DNA from: DASUEB01 sp036275295
GTDB taxonomy: Bacteria > Bacteroidota > Bacteroidia > Flavobacteriales_D > Luteibaculaceae
Reading direction: 5' to 3'
NCBI GenBank assembly: GCA_036275295.1
Contig: DASUEB010000124.1
Span: 1 to 33,875 of the forward strand
DNA length: 33,875 nt
Below the pieces are notes generated by a model that worked only from the letters and a program-made list of their open reading frames with translations, had not been told where the DNA came from and did not search any database. This document shows, one piece after another, positions 6,597-14,468 of the stretch; position 1 is the stretch's first letter, and each line of letters starts with the position of its first letter. The position numbers were made by a program, and so were the translations under genes.

Positions 6597-7739
6597 TTAT
6601 CCTTTTAGAACCGAGCGACTGATTACAATCTTTTGAACCTCAGAGGTTCCTTCGTAGATCTGGGTGATTTTGGCATCACGCATCAAACGCTCCACGTGAT
6701 ATTCTTTAACAAAGCCGTATCCACCGTGCACCTGAACAGCTTCAACGGTGGTGTCCATAGCCACTTTCGAGGCAAACAATTTGGCCATACTTCCGCTCAA
6801 ATCGTAGTCTTCGTGGTTGTCTTTATTCTGTGCAGCTTTAAGGCACAGCAGGCGAGCAGCTTCAATTTGAGTGGCCATATCAGCCAATTTAAATTGAATG
6901 GCTTGGTGTTGTGAGATGGGTTTGCCGAAAGCCTGTCTCTCTTTCGAGTAGCCCAAGGCCAATTCGTAGGCGCCTGAGGCTATTCCAAGGGCTTGCGCAG
7001 CGATTCCAATGCGGCCACCCGAAAGGGTTTTCATGGCGAATTTGAAACCAAAGCCGTCTTCTCCGATTCGATTGGCTTTAGGAACCTTTACGTCGTTGAA
7101 AAGTAGGGTGTGGGTGTCGCTGGCTCTGATGCCCAGTTTGTTTTCCTTAGCACCAACGATGAAACCTTCCATGCCGCGTTCAACGATCAGTGCATTGATC
7201 CCTTTGTGACCAGCGGCTGCATCGGTTTGTGCGATTACTAGGTAAGTGGAGGCACTGCTTCCGTTTGTAATCCAGTTTTTGGTTCCATTCAACAAGTAGT
7301 AATCGCCCATATCGATAGCGGTGGTGCGCTGTGAAGTGGCGTCAGAACCTGCTTCGGGCTCAGAAAGACAAAAAGCTCCTATTTTCTCGCCTTTGGCAAG
7401 AGGAACCAGGTATTTCTGCTTTTGTTCTTCATTTCCAAACGTTTCCAATCCCCAACAAACCAGTGAATTGTTCACTGACATGATCACCGAACACGATGCA
7501 TCCACTTTGGAGATCTCCTCCATCGCCAAAACATAACTCACCGTATCCATTCCACCGCCCCCGTATTTGGGGTCAACCATCATACCCATGAATCCCAGCT
7601 CTGCCATTTGTTTGATTTCATCGGCAGGAAAGCGCTGGTGCTCATCGCGTTCAATAACGCCCGGCTTTAGTACGTTTTGAGCGAATTCGCGCGCTGCGTC
7701 ACGCACCGCCAATTGCTCCTCTGTGAATTGAAAATTCAT
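6597..7739 (-). CDS. Acyl-CoA dehydrogenase, short-chain type
   Basis: A flavoenzyme of 380 residues that oxidises acyl-CoA to enoyl-CoA and passes electrons to electron-transfer flavoprotein, which is encoded at 26362-28054. The substrate/FAD motif LSEPEAGSD and the GGRIGIAAQALG helix are present. The C-terminal HGGYGF and IYEGTSEVQ motifs are also seen; Glu363 in YEGTS is the expected catalytic base of short/medium-chain members. It is full length, starting at MNFQFTEEQ. It has its own -7 box, divergent from anmK. Chain-length specificity (butyryl-CoA-like) is inferred from overall similarity only. Branched-chain acyl-CoA is an alternative substrate. Confidence 0.93.
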   Translation of the reverse strand: MNFQFTEEQLAVRDAAREFAQNVLKPGVIERDEHQRFPADEIKQMAELGFMGMMVDPKYGGGGMDTVSYVLAMEEISKVDASCSVIMSVNNSLVCWGLETFGNEEQKQKYLVPLAKGEKIGAFCLSEPEAGSDATSQRTTAIDMGDYYLLNGTKNWITNGSSASTYLVIAQTDAAAGHKGINALIVERGMEGFIVGAKENKLGIRASDTHTLLFNDVKVPKANRIGEDGFGFKFAMKTLSGGRIGIAAQALGIASGAYELALGYSKERQAFGKPISQHQAIQFKLADMATQIEAARLLCLKAAQNKDNHEDYDLSGSMAKLFASKVAMDTTVEAVQVHGGYGFVKEYHVERLMRDAKITQIYEGTSEVQKIVISRSVLKG

Positions 7740-7766
7740 ATTTCTTTATTTTGTCTTTGCGTGGTG

Positions 7767-7774
7767 CAAAAGTA
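7767..7774 (-). promoter_or_regulatory. -7 box TACTTTTG of the acyl-CoA dehydrogenase gene
   Basis: This minus-strand TAnnTTTG match ends 27 nt before the ATG. A TTGAACG lies 15 nt upstream of the box counted from TTG, the same geometry as at tig. Confidence 0.6.
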
Positions 7775-7822
7775 TAACTTAGGACCGTTCAAGCAGATAT
7801 AAAAATCACATTAATTGTGGGA

Positions 7823-8902
7823 ATGGCAACGAAAAGTTACACGGTATTAGGACTTATGTCGGGTACCTCTCTAGACGGCTTGGATATGGCGATATGCAGG
7901 TTCGATTGGGATGCATCTCGCTGGCATTATCAAATTCTTGCCGCTCAAACTGATTCCCTTCCTCATACCTTAGTGAGCCGAATTCAACATGCAAAAAAAA
8001 GCAGGGCGCTGGATTTGATGAGTTTACATGCTCATTTGGGGCAATTTATCGGTGCTTCGGCCCGAAATTTCTTGCAGAATAGCGGTTTTTCATGCGATTT
8101 TGTGTGTTCTCACGGTCAGACTATTTTTCATCAACCCGAATTTGGCGTCACTACGCAGATAGGCGACCCAGCTTACATTGCCGCTTTAACAGAACTACCC
8201 GTAGTTGCCGATTTCCGATCTGTCGACATTGCCTTGGGCGGAAACGGTGCTCCACTGGTTCCGGTTGGAGATGCATTGCTGTTTCCTTCCTATGATGCAT
8301 GTGTGAATCTGGGCGGATTTGCCAATCTGAGCTATCCGCAACCCGGAAATGCCGAACCCAGTGCACGGCTGGCTTTCGATTGTTGTCCGTTTAACACCGT
8401 TGCCAATTATTTTGCTTCCCAATTGGGAAAACCATTTGACGCATCCGGACACTTGGGTAGCTCCGGACAGGTTATAACTCCGTTGTTGGAAAGGTGGAAT
8501 TCGCTTGATTTTTACCAAAGAACGGGTCCTAAGTCGCTTGGGACCGAGTGGCTCGAGGAGCATTTTTTGTCGTGTGTATTGGAGCAATGGCAACCTCGCG
8601 ATTTGCTGAGAACCTTTTATGCGCACGCGGCTTATCAGCTGGGTCGGGCGATACCCAAAACACCGGGTTTGCGTGTATTGGTTACGGGTGGAGGGGCTTA
8701 TAATACCTTCTTTATTGATCAATTGAAGGCCATGCATCCGGCGTTGGTGTTCGAAATTCCAGATCCCAAGTTGATAGAGTTCAAAGAGGCACTGATTTTT
8801 GCATTTCTTGGTGTCCTTCGCTGGCGCAATGAGATTAATGTCTGGAAATCGGTTACTGGCTCCAGCCGAAGTCATAGCGCCGGTGCGATCTATCACCCTT
8901 AA
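7823..8902 (+). CDS. anmK: Anhydro-N-acetylmuramic acid kinase
   Basis: AnmK phosphorylates and opens 1,6-anhydro-MurNAc to MurNAc-6-phosphate during peptidoglycan recycling in the cytoplasm. The N-terminal phosphate-binding motif LMSGTSLDGLD, the segment VADFRSVDIALGGNGAPLVP, NLGGFANLS and LVTGGGAYN are all family hallmarks of this ASKHA-fold kinase. It has about 359 residues, a normal length. I prefer the ATG at 7823 to an in-frame GTG two codons earlier. No MurQ-like etherase is nearby. The gene stands alone, divergent from the acyl-CoA dehydrogenase gene. No TAnnTTTG box was found upstream. Confidence 0.95.
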   Translation: MATKSYTVLGLMSGTSLDGLDMAICRFDWDASRWHYQILAAQTDSLPHTLVSRIQHAKKSRALDLMSLHAHLGQFIGASARNFLQNSGFSCDFVCSHGQTIFHQPEFGVTTQIGDPAYIAALTELPVVADFRSVDIALGGNGAPLVPVGDALLFPSYDACVNLGGFANLSYPQPGNAEPSARLAFDCCPFNTVANYFASQLGKPFDASGHLGSSGQVITPLLERWNSLDFYQRTGPKSLGTEWLEEHFLSCVLEQWQPRDLLRTFYAHAAYQLGRAIPKTPGLRVLVTGGGAYNTFFIDQLKAMHPALVFEIPDPKLIEFKEALIFAFLGVLRWRNEINVWKSVTGSSRSHSAGAIYHP

Positions 8903-9040
8903 TCGTCAATCGATTCGATGCCTCGGCGTAATTTCGGGCGATTTGATTTTCAAAACCCTCATCGCTGATGAAGTTCATACGGGTTAAACCGGGGACGGCT
9001 CGGGATTATCTTTTTAATTTCGTGCGATTTTTCGAAACCA

Positions 9041-9583
9041 ATGGCGACAGGTACAGAGCAATGGATTTTGGACTTAAAAACTATTCGAGGTAAGTCGGAT
9101 GTTCGTTTACTTGCGCAACAAATAGTCGATTCCCAAAGCTGGGATATCTGGATTGAATTAATGCAACTGCCCGATAAGCAATTGGCTAGACGCGCGGGCT
9201 GGGTTTGGGAGCATGTGGTTGGGAACTTTCCCGATGCTGTTCGTCGAAACGAGCCGAAATTACTTCGCATTATGGCTCAAACCGATGAGCGAGCTGTTCG
9301 GCGATCTTGTTTAAAAGCTTTTTCGATGTCTTTACCTAGTGGCGATCAGTTGGGCGAGTTGCTGGAGCTCAGTGCGGCGGAAGCCTTAAATCGATCTGCC
9401 TCGTTGGCAGCCCGTGTTTATGCGCTAGAGGTGTTGTTTCAGATTTCCGGGCTGATCCCCGAAGTCAGGGGAGAATTCAAGGCCATTCTCGATCAGTGCT
9501 CACGCGAACATGCGCCTTCGATTCGGTCGAGGTGCAAGCGGTATGAGAAAAGCATGGCTACCAGATGGCATAACCAAAAGTAA
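9041..9583 (+). CDS. Small helical-repeat (HEAT-like) protein, function unknown
   Basis: A 180-residue, almost entirely helical, soluble protein with several amphipathic helix pairs (for example DKQLARRAGWVWEHVV, DERAVRRSCLKAF and LAARVYALEVLFQIS). The pattern resembles HEAT-type repeats in spacing. The C-terminus is basic. It lacks a signal peptide and membrane segments. Helical proteins of this kind occur in Bacteroidota without known function, and a protein-protein scaffold role is only a guess. Its last 26 bp overlap the convergent beta-barrel gene. A variant box TAATTTCG lies about 20 nt upstream. Confidence 0.75.
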   Translation: MATGTEQWILDLKTIRGKSDVRLLAQQIVDSQSWDIWIELMQLPDKQLARRAGWVWEHVVGNFPDAVRRNEPKLLRIMAQTDERAVRRSCLKAFSMSLPSGDQLGELLELSAAEALNRSASLAARVYALEVLFQISGLIPEVRGEFKAILDQCSREHAPSIRSRCKRYEKSMATRWHNQK

Positions 9584-10232
9584 GCATAGCGCGAGGACTT
9601 AGGCCCTTGTATCCTTGGTCGTAAACAGAGAAATCGTGTCGTCTGGGGATATAGAGCGATCCGCTGATCGACGGACTGTTGTATTTGATGCCCACTTGGG
9701 TGTCGAGAAATACACGCTTGTTGAAGAAATACCGAAATCCACCTGCTACAAAGGTTTCTACTCGACGAATCCGTTCAAATTGGTCACCTAAGCGGTACTC
9801 AAAATACTCGAGTCCATCTTGTTTGAATGCTTCAAAATTATAATCACTGAATCGATACGTCAGAGCGTGGTATCCCACTCCCAAAGCAAGGTAGAGCTTG
9901 AGATTTGGGGCAATTCTATTTTCTACAAATTTCAGTTGCAGGTTAATGCCGGCTCCGCGCACCGAATCGCCGGGATCGAAGCCGCGGTTGCGATTCCTTG
10001 CCTCCACAAAAAGTTTGGTTTGATAGGAATACCAAACGGGTGAAATCGAAAGCCATTTTTCAATTTTTCCGCCCAATTGAAAATCCACATCGATTCGATA
10101 CCTGCCAATGAGAAAATCAATAGGTGCTCCCGCTACGCTGAACCGACTCAAAGCCGTAAATGCCTGAGTGCTATCTTGTCCAATTGCATGAATCCCTGAA
10201 AGCAAAGAGAAAATGAGGATTATTTTTTTCAT
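9558..10232 (-). CDS. Predicted outer-membrane beta-barrel protein
   Basis: A signal peptide (residues about 1-18, MKKIILIFSLLSGIHAIGQ) is followed by alternating hydrophobic/polar strands with many Tyr, Phe and Arg. The protein ends in an aromatic strand (LTFGYAIW), as expected for insertion by the BAM complex. At 224 residues it would form a small barrel of about 8-10 strands. Its ATG overlaps the TGA of the upstream LVIVD lipoprotein (ATGA), so the two are translationally coupled. It probably works at the same site in the envelope. The ligand or partner is unknown. The gene's 3' end overlaps the convergent gene by 26 bp. Confidence 0.75.
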   Translation of the reverse strand: MKKIILIFSLLSGIHAIGQDSTQAFTALSRFSVAGAPIDFLIGRYRIDVDFQLGGKIEKWLSISPVWYSYQTKLFVEARNRNRGFDPGDSVRGAGINLQLKFVENRIAPNLKLYLALGVGYHALTYRFSDYNFEAFKQDGLEYFEYRLGDQFERIRRVETFVAGGFRYFFNKRVFLDTQVGIKYNSPSISGSLYIPRRHDFSVYDQGYKGLSPRAMLTFGYAIW

Positions 10233-10981
10233 GGGACCTTTTCAATTTTACTCAATATGGTCAGGTTTCCGTTCTGGTGGTTAACCTGATAAATACCATC
10301 GGTGGCCGAAACTACAAGTATACTGTTTAAGGCAATTAGATCGTTGGCGTCCAAGTTGCCCAAGTATCCCGTTTGTTGTGGATTCGTTGGGTTGGTCAAG
10401 GAAAAACGTTTTATGCCGTTGTCGCACACAAAGAGCTCTTTTCCTGCAATGCCCAGGCCCTTGGGATTGGTCATTTCCTGCCGTTTAACCACCAACGGAT
10501 TTTGGATGTCACTGATGTTCAGCACCTGCAATTCATTTCCGAAACCTCCGCAGGTATTTCCGGAGCGAACGGTTACATAGGCAAAATTGGAGTCAGCCAC
10601 CACGGGGTCACAGGCCCTGAAATGCTGCACTACCGATTTAAGCAAGGGACTGCCCGGGTTAGAGATGTCTACCAAGTAAACCCCAGTCTCGGCTCCAATT
10701 AGGAGCGAATTTTTGTAGGCAAAAACGGTTTCAATATCATCAGACAGCTTCGTTTTACCTCGAGCTTCGATTCCTGAAGGTCCAATTTGGAATGACTGCA
10801 AGTTCGAGCGGTCTACGGTGTAGAGGTAATCGCCCGCTATGGCAAATCGAGCTGTTGAGCCCCCTTTGCCATCGATCGTGTACGTTCCTTCACTGCTACC
10901 GTCTTTGCTGCAGCTGTAAGCCAGAACCGCGATGGCTGCGGCGGCGATGGCAAGATTCGCTATTCGTTTTACTATTTTCAT
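10229..10981 (-). CDS. LVIVD-repeat lipoprotein
   Basis: A lipoprotein signal peptide ends in LAYSC, with the acylated Cys at residue 24 of the start I chose (MKIVKRIAN). An ATG 11 codons upstream would put extra charged residues before the signal and is less likely. The mature part contains repeated blades of the type VYLVDISNPGSPLLKS, LQVLNISDIQNPLVVK and FSLTNPTNPQQTGYL. These are diagnostic of LVIVD repeats, predicted beta-propeller surface proteins. It has 250 residues. It starts 10 nt after the upstream LVIVD-like gene and overlaps the beta-barrel gene by 4 nt. The likely location is the outer membrane. The function of the family is not established. Confidence 0.85.
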   Translation of the reverse strand: MKIVKRIANLAIAAAAIAVLAYSCSKDGSSEGTYTIDGKGGSTARFAIAGDYLYTVDRSNLQSFQIGPSGIEARGKTKLSDDIETVFAYKNSLLIGAETGVYLVDISNPGSPLLKSVVQHFRACDPVVADSNFAYVTVRSGNTCGGFGNELQVLNISDIQNPLVVKRQEMTNPKGLGIAGKELFVCDNGIKRFSLTNPTNPQQTGYLGNLDANDLIALNSILVVSATDGIYQVNHQNGNLTILSKIEKVP

Positions 10982-10991
10982 GAGTAAGGTC

Positions 10992-11489
10992 TTATTTGCG
11001 AGTCCATTCAACAATGATCAAGCTGGCAGGTCGATTTGCCGTACTGAATTCAATAGGAAGAGGTCGGTTGTCAGGCGGACTTAGCTCTGGAAAGGCATTG
11101 GGTAGCCTGTTGATTACCTGAACGGAGGGAAGCGATGCGATGTTGATCTGCACCAAGTCGACGGCGTTGTCTGCGTAAAGCAAATCACCTTTCACGGCTA
11201 CATCAACACAACCCGGAATACGAATAAATCCAACGGCTACCGGCGCCGATGCATTGGAGTTGTTGAAAACGTGTACGCCTTTGAAAGGCTCAACGGCAAA
11301 GAGGAATTCCCGGTACAGAAAGATCTTGCCGGTCTCTCGAATGGGCTTCGCAGGCAACATAGAAATCGATTTTTCTAATTCCTCGCGCTCCATAAAAATG
11401 GGTTGGTACTCGCTAAAAAAGAGACTATCGGATGGCGGGCCGACAGAGCTTAGCAAAAAGAATAAGCTCACCCAAATGGCAATTCTCAT
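10992..11489 (-). CDS. Exported LVIVD-like protein
   Basis: A 165-residue protein starting MRIAIWVSLFFLLSS, a plain signal peptide without a lipobox Cys. The mature part has blades related to those of its neighbour (GVHVFNNSNASAPVAVGFI, DLLYADNAVDLVQINI), but only two or three. It is probably a short paralogue or partner. Longer frames running upstream to 11660 are rejected because they would bury the signal peptide and overlap the 52-residue gene. The ATG overlaps that gene's TGA, and the next gene follows after 10 nt, so it belongs to the same transcript. It may complete a propeller together with its neighbour, which is speculation. Confidence 0.75.
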   Translation of the reverse strand: MRIAIWVSLFFLLSSVGPPSDSLFFSEYQPIFMEREELEKSISMLPAKPIRETGKIFLYREFLFAVEPFKGVHVFNNSNASAPVAVGFIRIPGCVDVAVKGDLLYADNAVDLVQINIASLPSVQVINRLPNAFPELSPPDNRPLPIEFSTANRPASLIIVEWTRK

Positions 11490-11644
11490 GGCAATAGTTT
11501 TATCGAATTTACGGAAATCAAATAACACCCCATGTATAACGCAAAAAATACCGCGCTTAGGGTATAGATCACTAAAAACGTGACCGACAAACCCATCTGC
11601 AGTTCGGTGTCTCCTTGCACTGGAGCCTGAATGCTTGTATCCAT
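11486..11644 (-). CDS. Small single-pass membrane protein (52 aa)
   Basis: A complete 52-codon frame begins ATG GAT ACA at 11644 and ends CCA TGA. Its product starts MDTSIQAPVQGDTELQ and contains one hydrophobic stretch of about 25 residues (SVTFLVIYTLSAVFFALYMG), then a short tail SVNSIKLLP. Its TGA overlaps the ATG of the downstream LVIVD-like gene (ATGA), the same coupling used between the other genes of this cluster. This argues strongly that it is real despite its size. I know no family for it. It could be a membrane anchor or a stabilising subunit for the exported proteins. Confidence 0.65.
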   Translation of the reverse strand: MDTSIQAPVQGDTELQMGLSVTFLVIYTLSAVFFALYMGCYLISVNSIKLLP

Positions 11645-11710
11645 CAGTTTGTCGGAGCATGATGCGAGGGCGGTAAAAGATTTGACATTAACTTCGCAAA
11701 AAATTTACGT

Positions 11711-12238
11711 ATGCGTTTGAAAAGATCAACAGGAGTAGTTGGATTGGTGGGGCTATCGCTCTATCTGGCAGTGGCGTGCTCGGGTTCGGGTCCGGAAAAA
11801 GAAAAAACCTCGCATCAGCAAGGTCATCCGGTTGAGTTGGTTGCCTTAATGGGGCGAATGCAAGTTTACGTCAACAAGCTCTATTTTGCGGGGAAAGCTG
11901 AAAATAAGGCACTGTTTCAATTTTACCTCCGCGAAATCAACGAGGCGATGGACGAGATTGTGCAGGGCGGGGTTAGCATGGACGGTATGAATGTTTCAGC
12001 GAATATGAAAGCTTTTGGAGTTCCCTCCGTTCAAGTCATTGAAAAGCGCATTGGCGCTGAGGGCTTCGTAAATTTTGAGGAGCACTACGCCAACCTCATC
12101 ACCGCTTGTAATTCATGTCACAAAGTTTCTCAAAGAGGTTATATCGAAATGACTGTTCCTAAAACGCCGGTGTTCGATAATCAAAACTACACCAAAGGGG
12201 AGTTTTCGGATATGGCCGTAGATACAGATGGCGATTGA
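11711..12238 (+). CDS. Lipid-anchored monoheme cytochrome c, class II-like
   Basis: A lipoprotein signal peptide with lipobox LAVAC puts the acylated Cys at residue 23. The mature protein is helical and carries one heme c attachment motif, CNSCH (Cys133, Cys136, His137), near its C-terminus. That layout, helices first and CXXCH last, recalls cytochrome c' / class II cytochromes. A charged tail of about 35 residues follows. It would sit in the periplasm or on the outer membrane and carry electrons or bind small gases; neither is proven. It overlaps the methyltransferase gene by 11 bp, indicating co-transcription. It is divergent from the LVIVD cluster with a 66-nt gap. Confidence 0.8.
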   Translation: MRLKRSTGVVGLVGLSLYLAVACSGSGPEKEKTSHQQGHPVELVALMGRMQVYVNKLYFAGKAENKALFQFYLREINEAMDEIVQGGVSMDGMNVSANMKAFGVPSVQVIEKRIGAEGFVNFEEHYANLITACNSCHKVSQRGYIEMTVPKTPVFDNQNYTKGEFSDMAVDTDGD

Positions 12239-13001
12239 TTGGATACGAGCCTATTTGAGATATCGTTGGCGGTCAAAAACGCGTCACGATATTCATTCGC
12301 CATTAATTTTCTCTTTGATCGAGGATGTGCTAAGGACATCAAGTACGCCGTCGTGGCAGAGAGAACTGCGCGCTCTGCGCGATCGGCTTAAGGAAGATCT
12401 TACGATCATACCTCAACTTGCATTGGGCGCTGGAAGTAAGAATCCCAAACCGGCCAAAACGGTATCCACTTTGCTTAGCGAGGCAACCCAGAAAGAGCGG
12501 TATCAGCACTTTTTTTACCGACTGGCCCAATGGAATAAGTCGACAAAAATATTGGAGTTGGGAACCCAACTCGGTGTAACCACATGGGTCTTTGCGCAAG
12601 CTGTCGGGCCGGAGGGAAGAGTGGTTTCGATTGAAGGAAATCCGGCGATGATGGCAAAGGCTCGCACGTTGTTGGATCAATGGTCGCAAGTGGAGTTGCT
12701 AGAGGGGTCATTCGACGAGGTACTGCCTGATCTGTTGCAAGCTGAGCGTTTTGATTTGATCTATATCGATGGAAATCACACCTATGAGGCCACCGTTCGG
12801 TATTTCGACTGGTTGGTGGCGAGCCAAAGAGGGGAGGGGGTATTGATTTTCGACGACATCAATTGGAGTGCAGAAATGCAACGGGCTTGGCGTTACATAG
12901 AAAACCACCCTCAAGCCTATTACACGGTTGATTTGTTTCAAGTAGGTTTGGTTTTTCTTTCACCTCAGCTTAAAAAACAGTCGTTTTGTTTGCAATTTTA
13001 A
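12228..13001 (+). CDS. Class I SAM-dependent methyltransferase
   Basis: A cytoplasmic methyltransferase of 257 residues. SAM-binding motif I is ILELGTQLGVTTW (about 108-120), followed by an acidic ribose-binding turn (VVSIEGNP) and motif IV-like DLIYIDGNHTYEAT. The C-terminal FDDINWS and VGLVFL segments match O-methyltransferase-like (Methyltransf_24) proteins. The N-terminal segment with TRHDIHSPLIFSL is typical of a Bacteroidota-specific subgroup. The substrate is unknown. It starts inside the cytochrome gene (11-bp overlap), which suggests coupling but no obvious chemical link. Confidence 0.88.
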   Translation: MAIDWIRAYLRYRWRSKTRHDIHSPLIFSLIEDVLRTSSTPSWQRELRALRDRLKEDLTIIPQLALGAGSKNPKPAKTVSTLLSEATQKERYQHFFYRLAQWNKSTKILELGTQLGVTTWVFAQAVGPEGRVVSIEGNPAMMAKARTLLDQWSQVELLEGSFDEVLPDLLQAERFDLIYIDGNHTYEATVRYFDWLVASQRGEGVLIFDDINWSAEMQRAWRYIENHPQAYYTVDLFQVGLVFLSPQLKKQSFCLQF

Positions 13002-13003
13002 AC

Positions 13004-13031
13004 TTGCGGTACATTTGGTCTGTTATATTTG
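13004..13031 (+). promoter_or_regulatory. Promoter of the ABC ATPase gene, predicted leaderless start
   Basis: TTG (13004-13006), a 17-nt spacer and TATATTTG (13024-13031) form a full Bacteroidota promoter. The ATG at 13038 is only 6 nt after the -7 box. The open frame continues back to a TTG at 13029 inside the -7 box, which cannot be the start if this promoter is used. Confidence 0.7.
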
Positions 13032-13037
13032 TGGTAC

Positions 13038-13754
13038 ATGAAAAAAATCATCGAGTTGGAGCAAATTGCCCGACGCTACACCATTGGTTCTGAAGTAATC
13101 CACGCCTTAAAGTCGATTACCCTCGATATCTACAAAAACGAATACGTTGCCCTCATGGGGCCATCGGGTTCTGGGAAGTCGACGCTGATGAATATTTTGG
13201 GTTGTTTAGATACCCCAACATCGGGTCGATATATTTTGAATGACCATGATGTGAGTGGATTGGAGGACAATCAGTTGGCGGAAATTAGAAACAAGGAGAT
13301 CGGCTTTGTTTTTCAGACCTTTAACCTAATGCCTCGATATACCGCGCTCGAGAACGTGGCCTTGCCTCTGATCTATGCGGGTGTTAGCAAGGAGGAGCGC
13401 GAGGCGCGAGCCAAAGAGGTTTTGGAGCAGGTTGATTTGGGTAACCGAATGGATCACAAACCCAATGAACTTTCTGGAGGGCAAAGACAGCGTGTGGCTG
13501 TTGCGAGAGCCCTTGTCAATAAGCCTTCTATCATCTTGGCTGATGAACCTACGGGTAACTTAGATAGCAAGACGAGCTACGAAATTATGGCGCTTTTCGA
13601 AGAGATACACGCGGCTGGTAATACCATCATCATCGTTACCCACGAGGAAGACATCGCGAAACACGCGCATCGCATCGTTAGGGTTAAGGACGGATTGTTG
13701 GAGTCAGATGAAATCAATCAGCCCATACGGGTAAATGAGCGTTTACAAGCATGA
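13038..13754 (+). CDS. ABC transporter ATP-binding protein, LolD/MacB type
   Basis: A 238-residue nucleotide-binding subunit. Walker A is GPSGSGKS (41-48), the Q-loop lies in VFQTFNLMP, the signature is LSGGQ (145-149), Walker B is IILADEP with Glu170, and the H-loop His is 202. The sequence ALMGPSGSGKSTLMNILG and the length are typical of the MacB/LolD/FtsE group, which drives lipoprotein release, efflux or envelope mechanotransmission. No permease lies beside it. Its stop overlaps the start of the cobalamin adenosyltransferase gene (ATGA). Cobalamin transport is not supported, because BtuD-type proteins differ. Confidence 0.9.
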   Translation: MKKIIELEQIARRYTIGSEVIHALKSITLDIYKNEYVALMGPSGSGKSTLMNILGCLDTPTSGRYILNDHDVSGLEDNQLAEIRNKEIGFVFQTFNLMPRYTALENVALPLIYAGVSKEEREARAKEVLEQVDLGNRMDHKPNELSGGQRQRVAVARALVNKPSIILADEPTGNLDSKTSYEIMALFEEIHAAGNTIIIVTHEEDIAKHAHRIVRVKDGLLESDEINQPIRVNERLQA

Positions 13755-14299
13755 AAATATACACGAGAAAAGGTGATACCGGCGAAACTTCGCTGATTGG
13801 AGGGGTAAGAGTGGGGAAGGACTCGCTGCGCATTGATTCATACGGAACCATCGATGAGTTAAATGCTTTTATAGGCCTGTTGCGAGATCATCTAGCTGAT
13901 AATCATGAAATTAAAGTACTGATTGAAATTCAGGATCGATTGTTTACACTCGGAAGTCTTTTGGCAGAGGCGCCCGGAGGCAGTCGGATGGAACTTCCAC
14001 AAATCAAACAATCGGACATTGATTTCCTGGAGCTGGAAATTGATAGGATGGATGAAAAGCTGCCACCCATGAAAAACTTTGTGCTTCCCGGAGGGCATCA
14101 GCAGGTGTCTCTGGCCCATGTGTGCCGCACCGTATGCCGAAGAGCTGAGCGCTTGGTCGTTCACTTGGGTAGGGAATACACCATCAACCCCATTATTCCG
14201 ATGTACCTCAATCGATTGTCAGATTATCTTTTTGTGCTCTCTCGGAAATTGGCCGCTGATCATCAAGTGGTTGAAACACCTTGGAAGCCTAGAATGTAG
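13751..14299 (+). CDS. Cob(I)alamin adenosyltransferase, PduO type
   Basis: It transfers the adenosyl group of ATP to cob(I)alamin to make coenzyme B12. The N-terminal ATP-binding motif YTRKGDTGETSL (4-15), IDSYGTIDELNAFIG and the C-terminal RTVCRRAERLVV and LNRLSDYLFVLSRKLA helices are diagnostic of the PduO family, which forms trimers. It has 182 residues. It is translated from the ABC ATPase transcript by a 4-nt overlap. No B12-dependent enzyme is encoded in the window; methylmalonyl-CoA mutase is a likely client elsewhere. Confidence 0.93.
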   Translation: MKIYTRKGDTGETSLIGGVRVGKDSLRIDSYGTIDELNAFIGLLRDHLADNHEIKVLIEIQDRLFTLGSLLAEAPGGSRMELPQIKQSDIDFLELEIDRMDEKLPPMKNFVLPGGHQQVSLAHVCRTVCRRAERLVVHLGREYTINPIIPMYLNRLSDYLFVLSRKLAADHQVVETPWKPRM

Positions 14300-14409
14300 G
14301 TTTGGTAGGTTTTGTTATTTGTACAACGCACCCAACAACTGTTCTTGGGGTCAAGACGGCTGGGTATTATCAAATTCTTAAACGATTTTAAATAAGCCAC
14401 AGCGGGGTC

Positions 14410-14439
14410 TTGCAAAATTCACCAAAAAAATTACTTTTG
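14410..14439 (+). promoter_or_regulatory. Promoter of the DUF2795 gene
   Basis: TTG (14410-14412), a 19-nt spacer and TACTTTTG (14432-14439) give near-ideal Bacteroidota spacing. The ATG follows after 29 nt. This is the best complete promoter in the window. Confidence 0.75.
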
Positions 14440-14468
14440 CCACAACTAACTAAACAGGTAAACCCGCT

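Noticed and set aside
8195..8896. 233-residue minus-strand frame opposite anmK
   Set aside because: Antisense shadow of a well-defined kinase.
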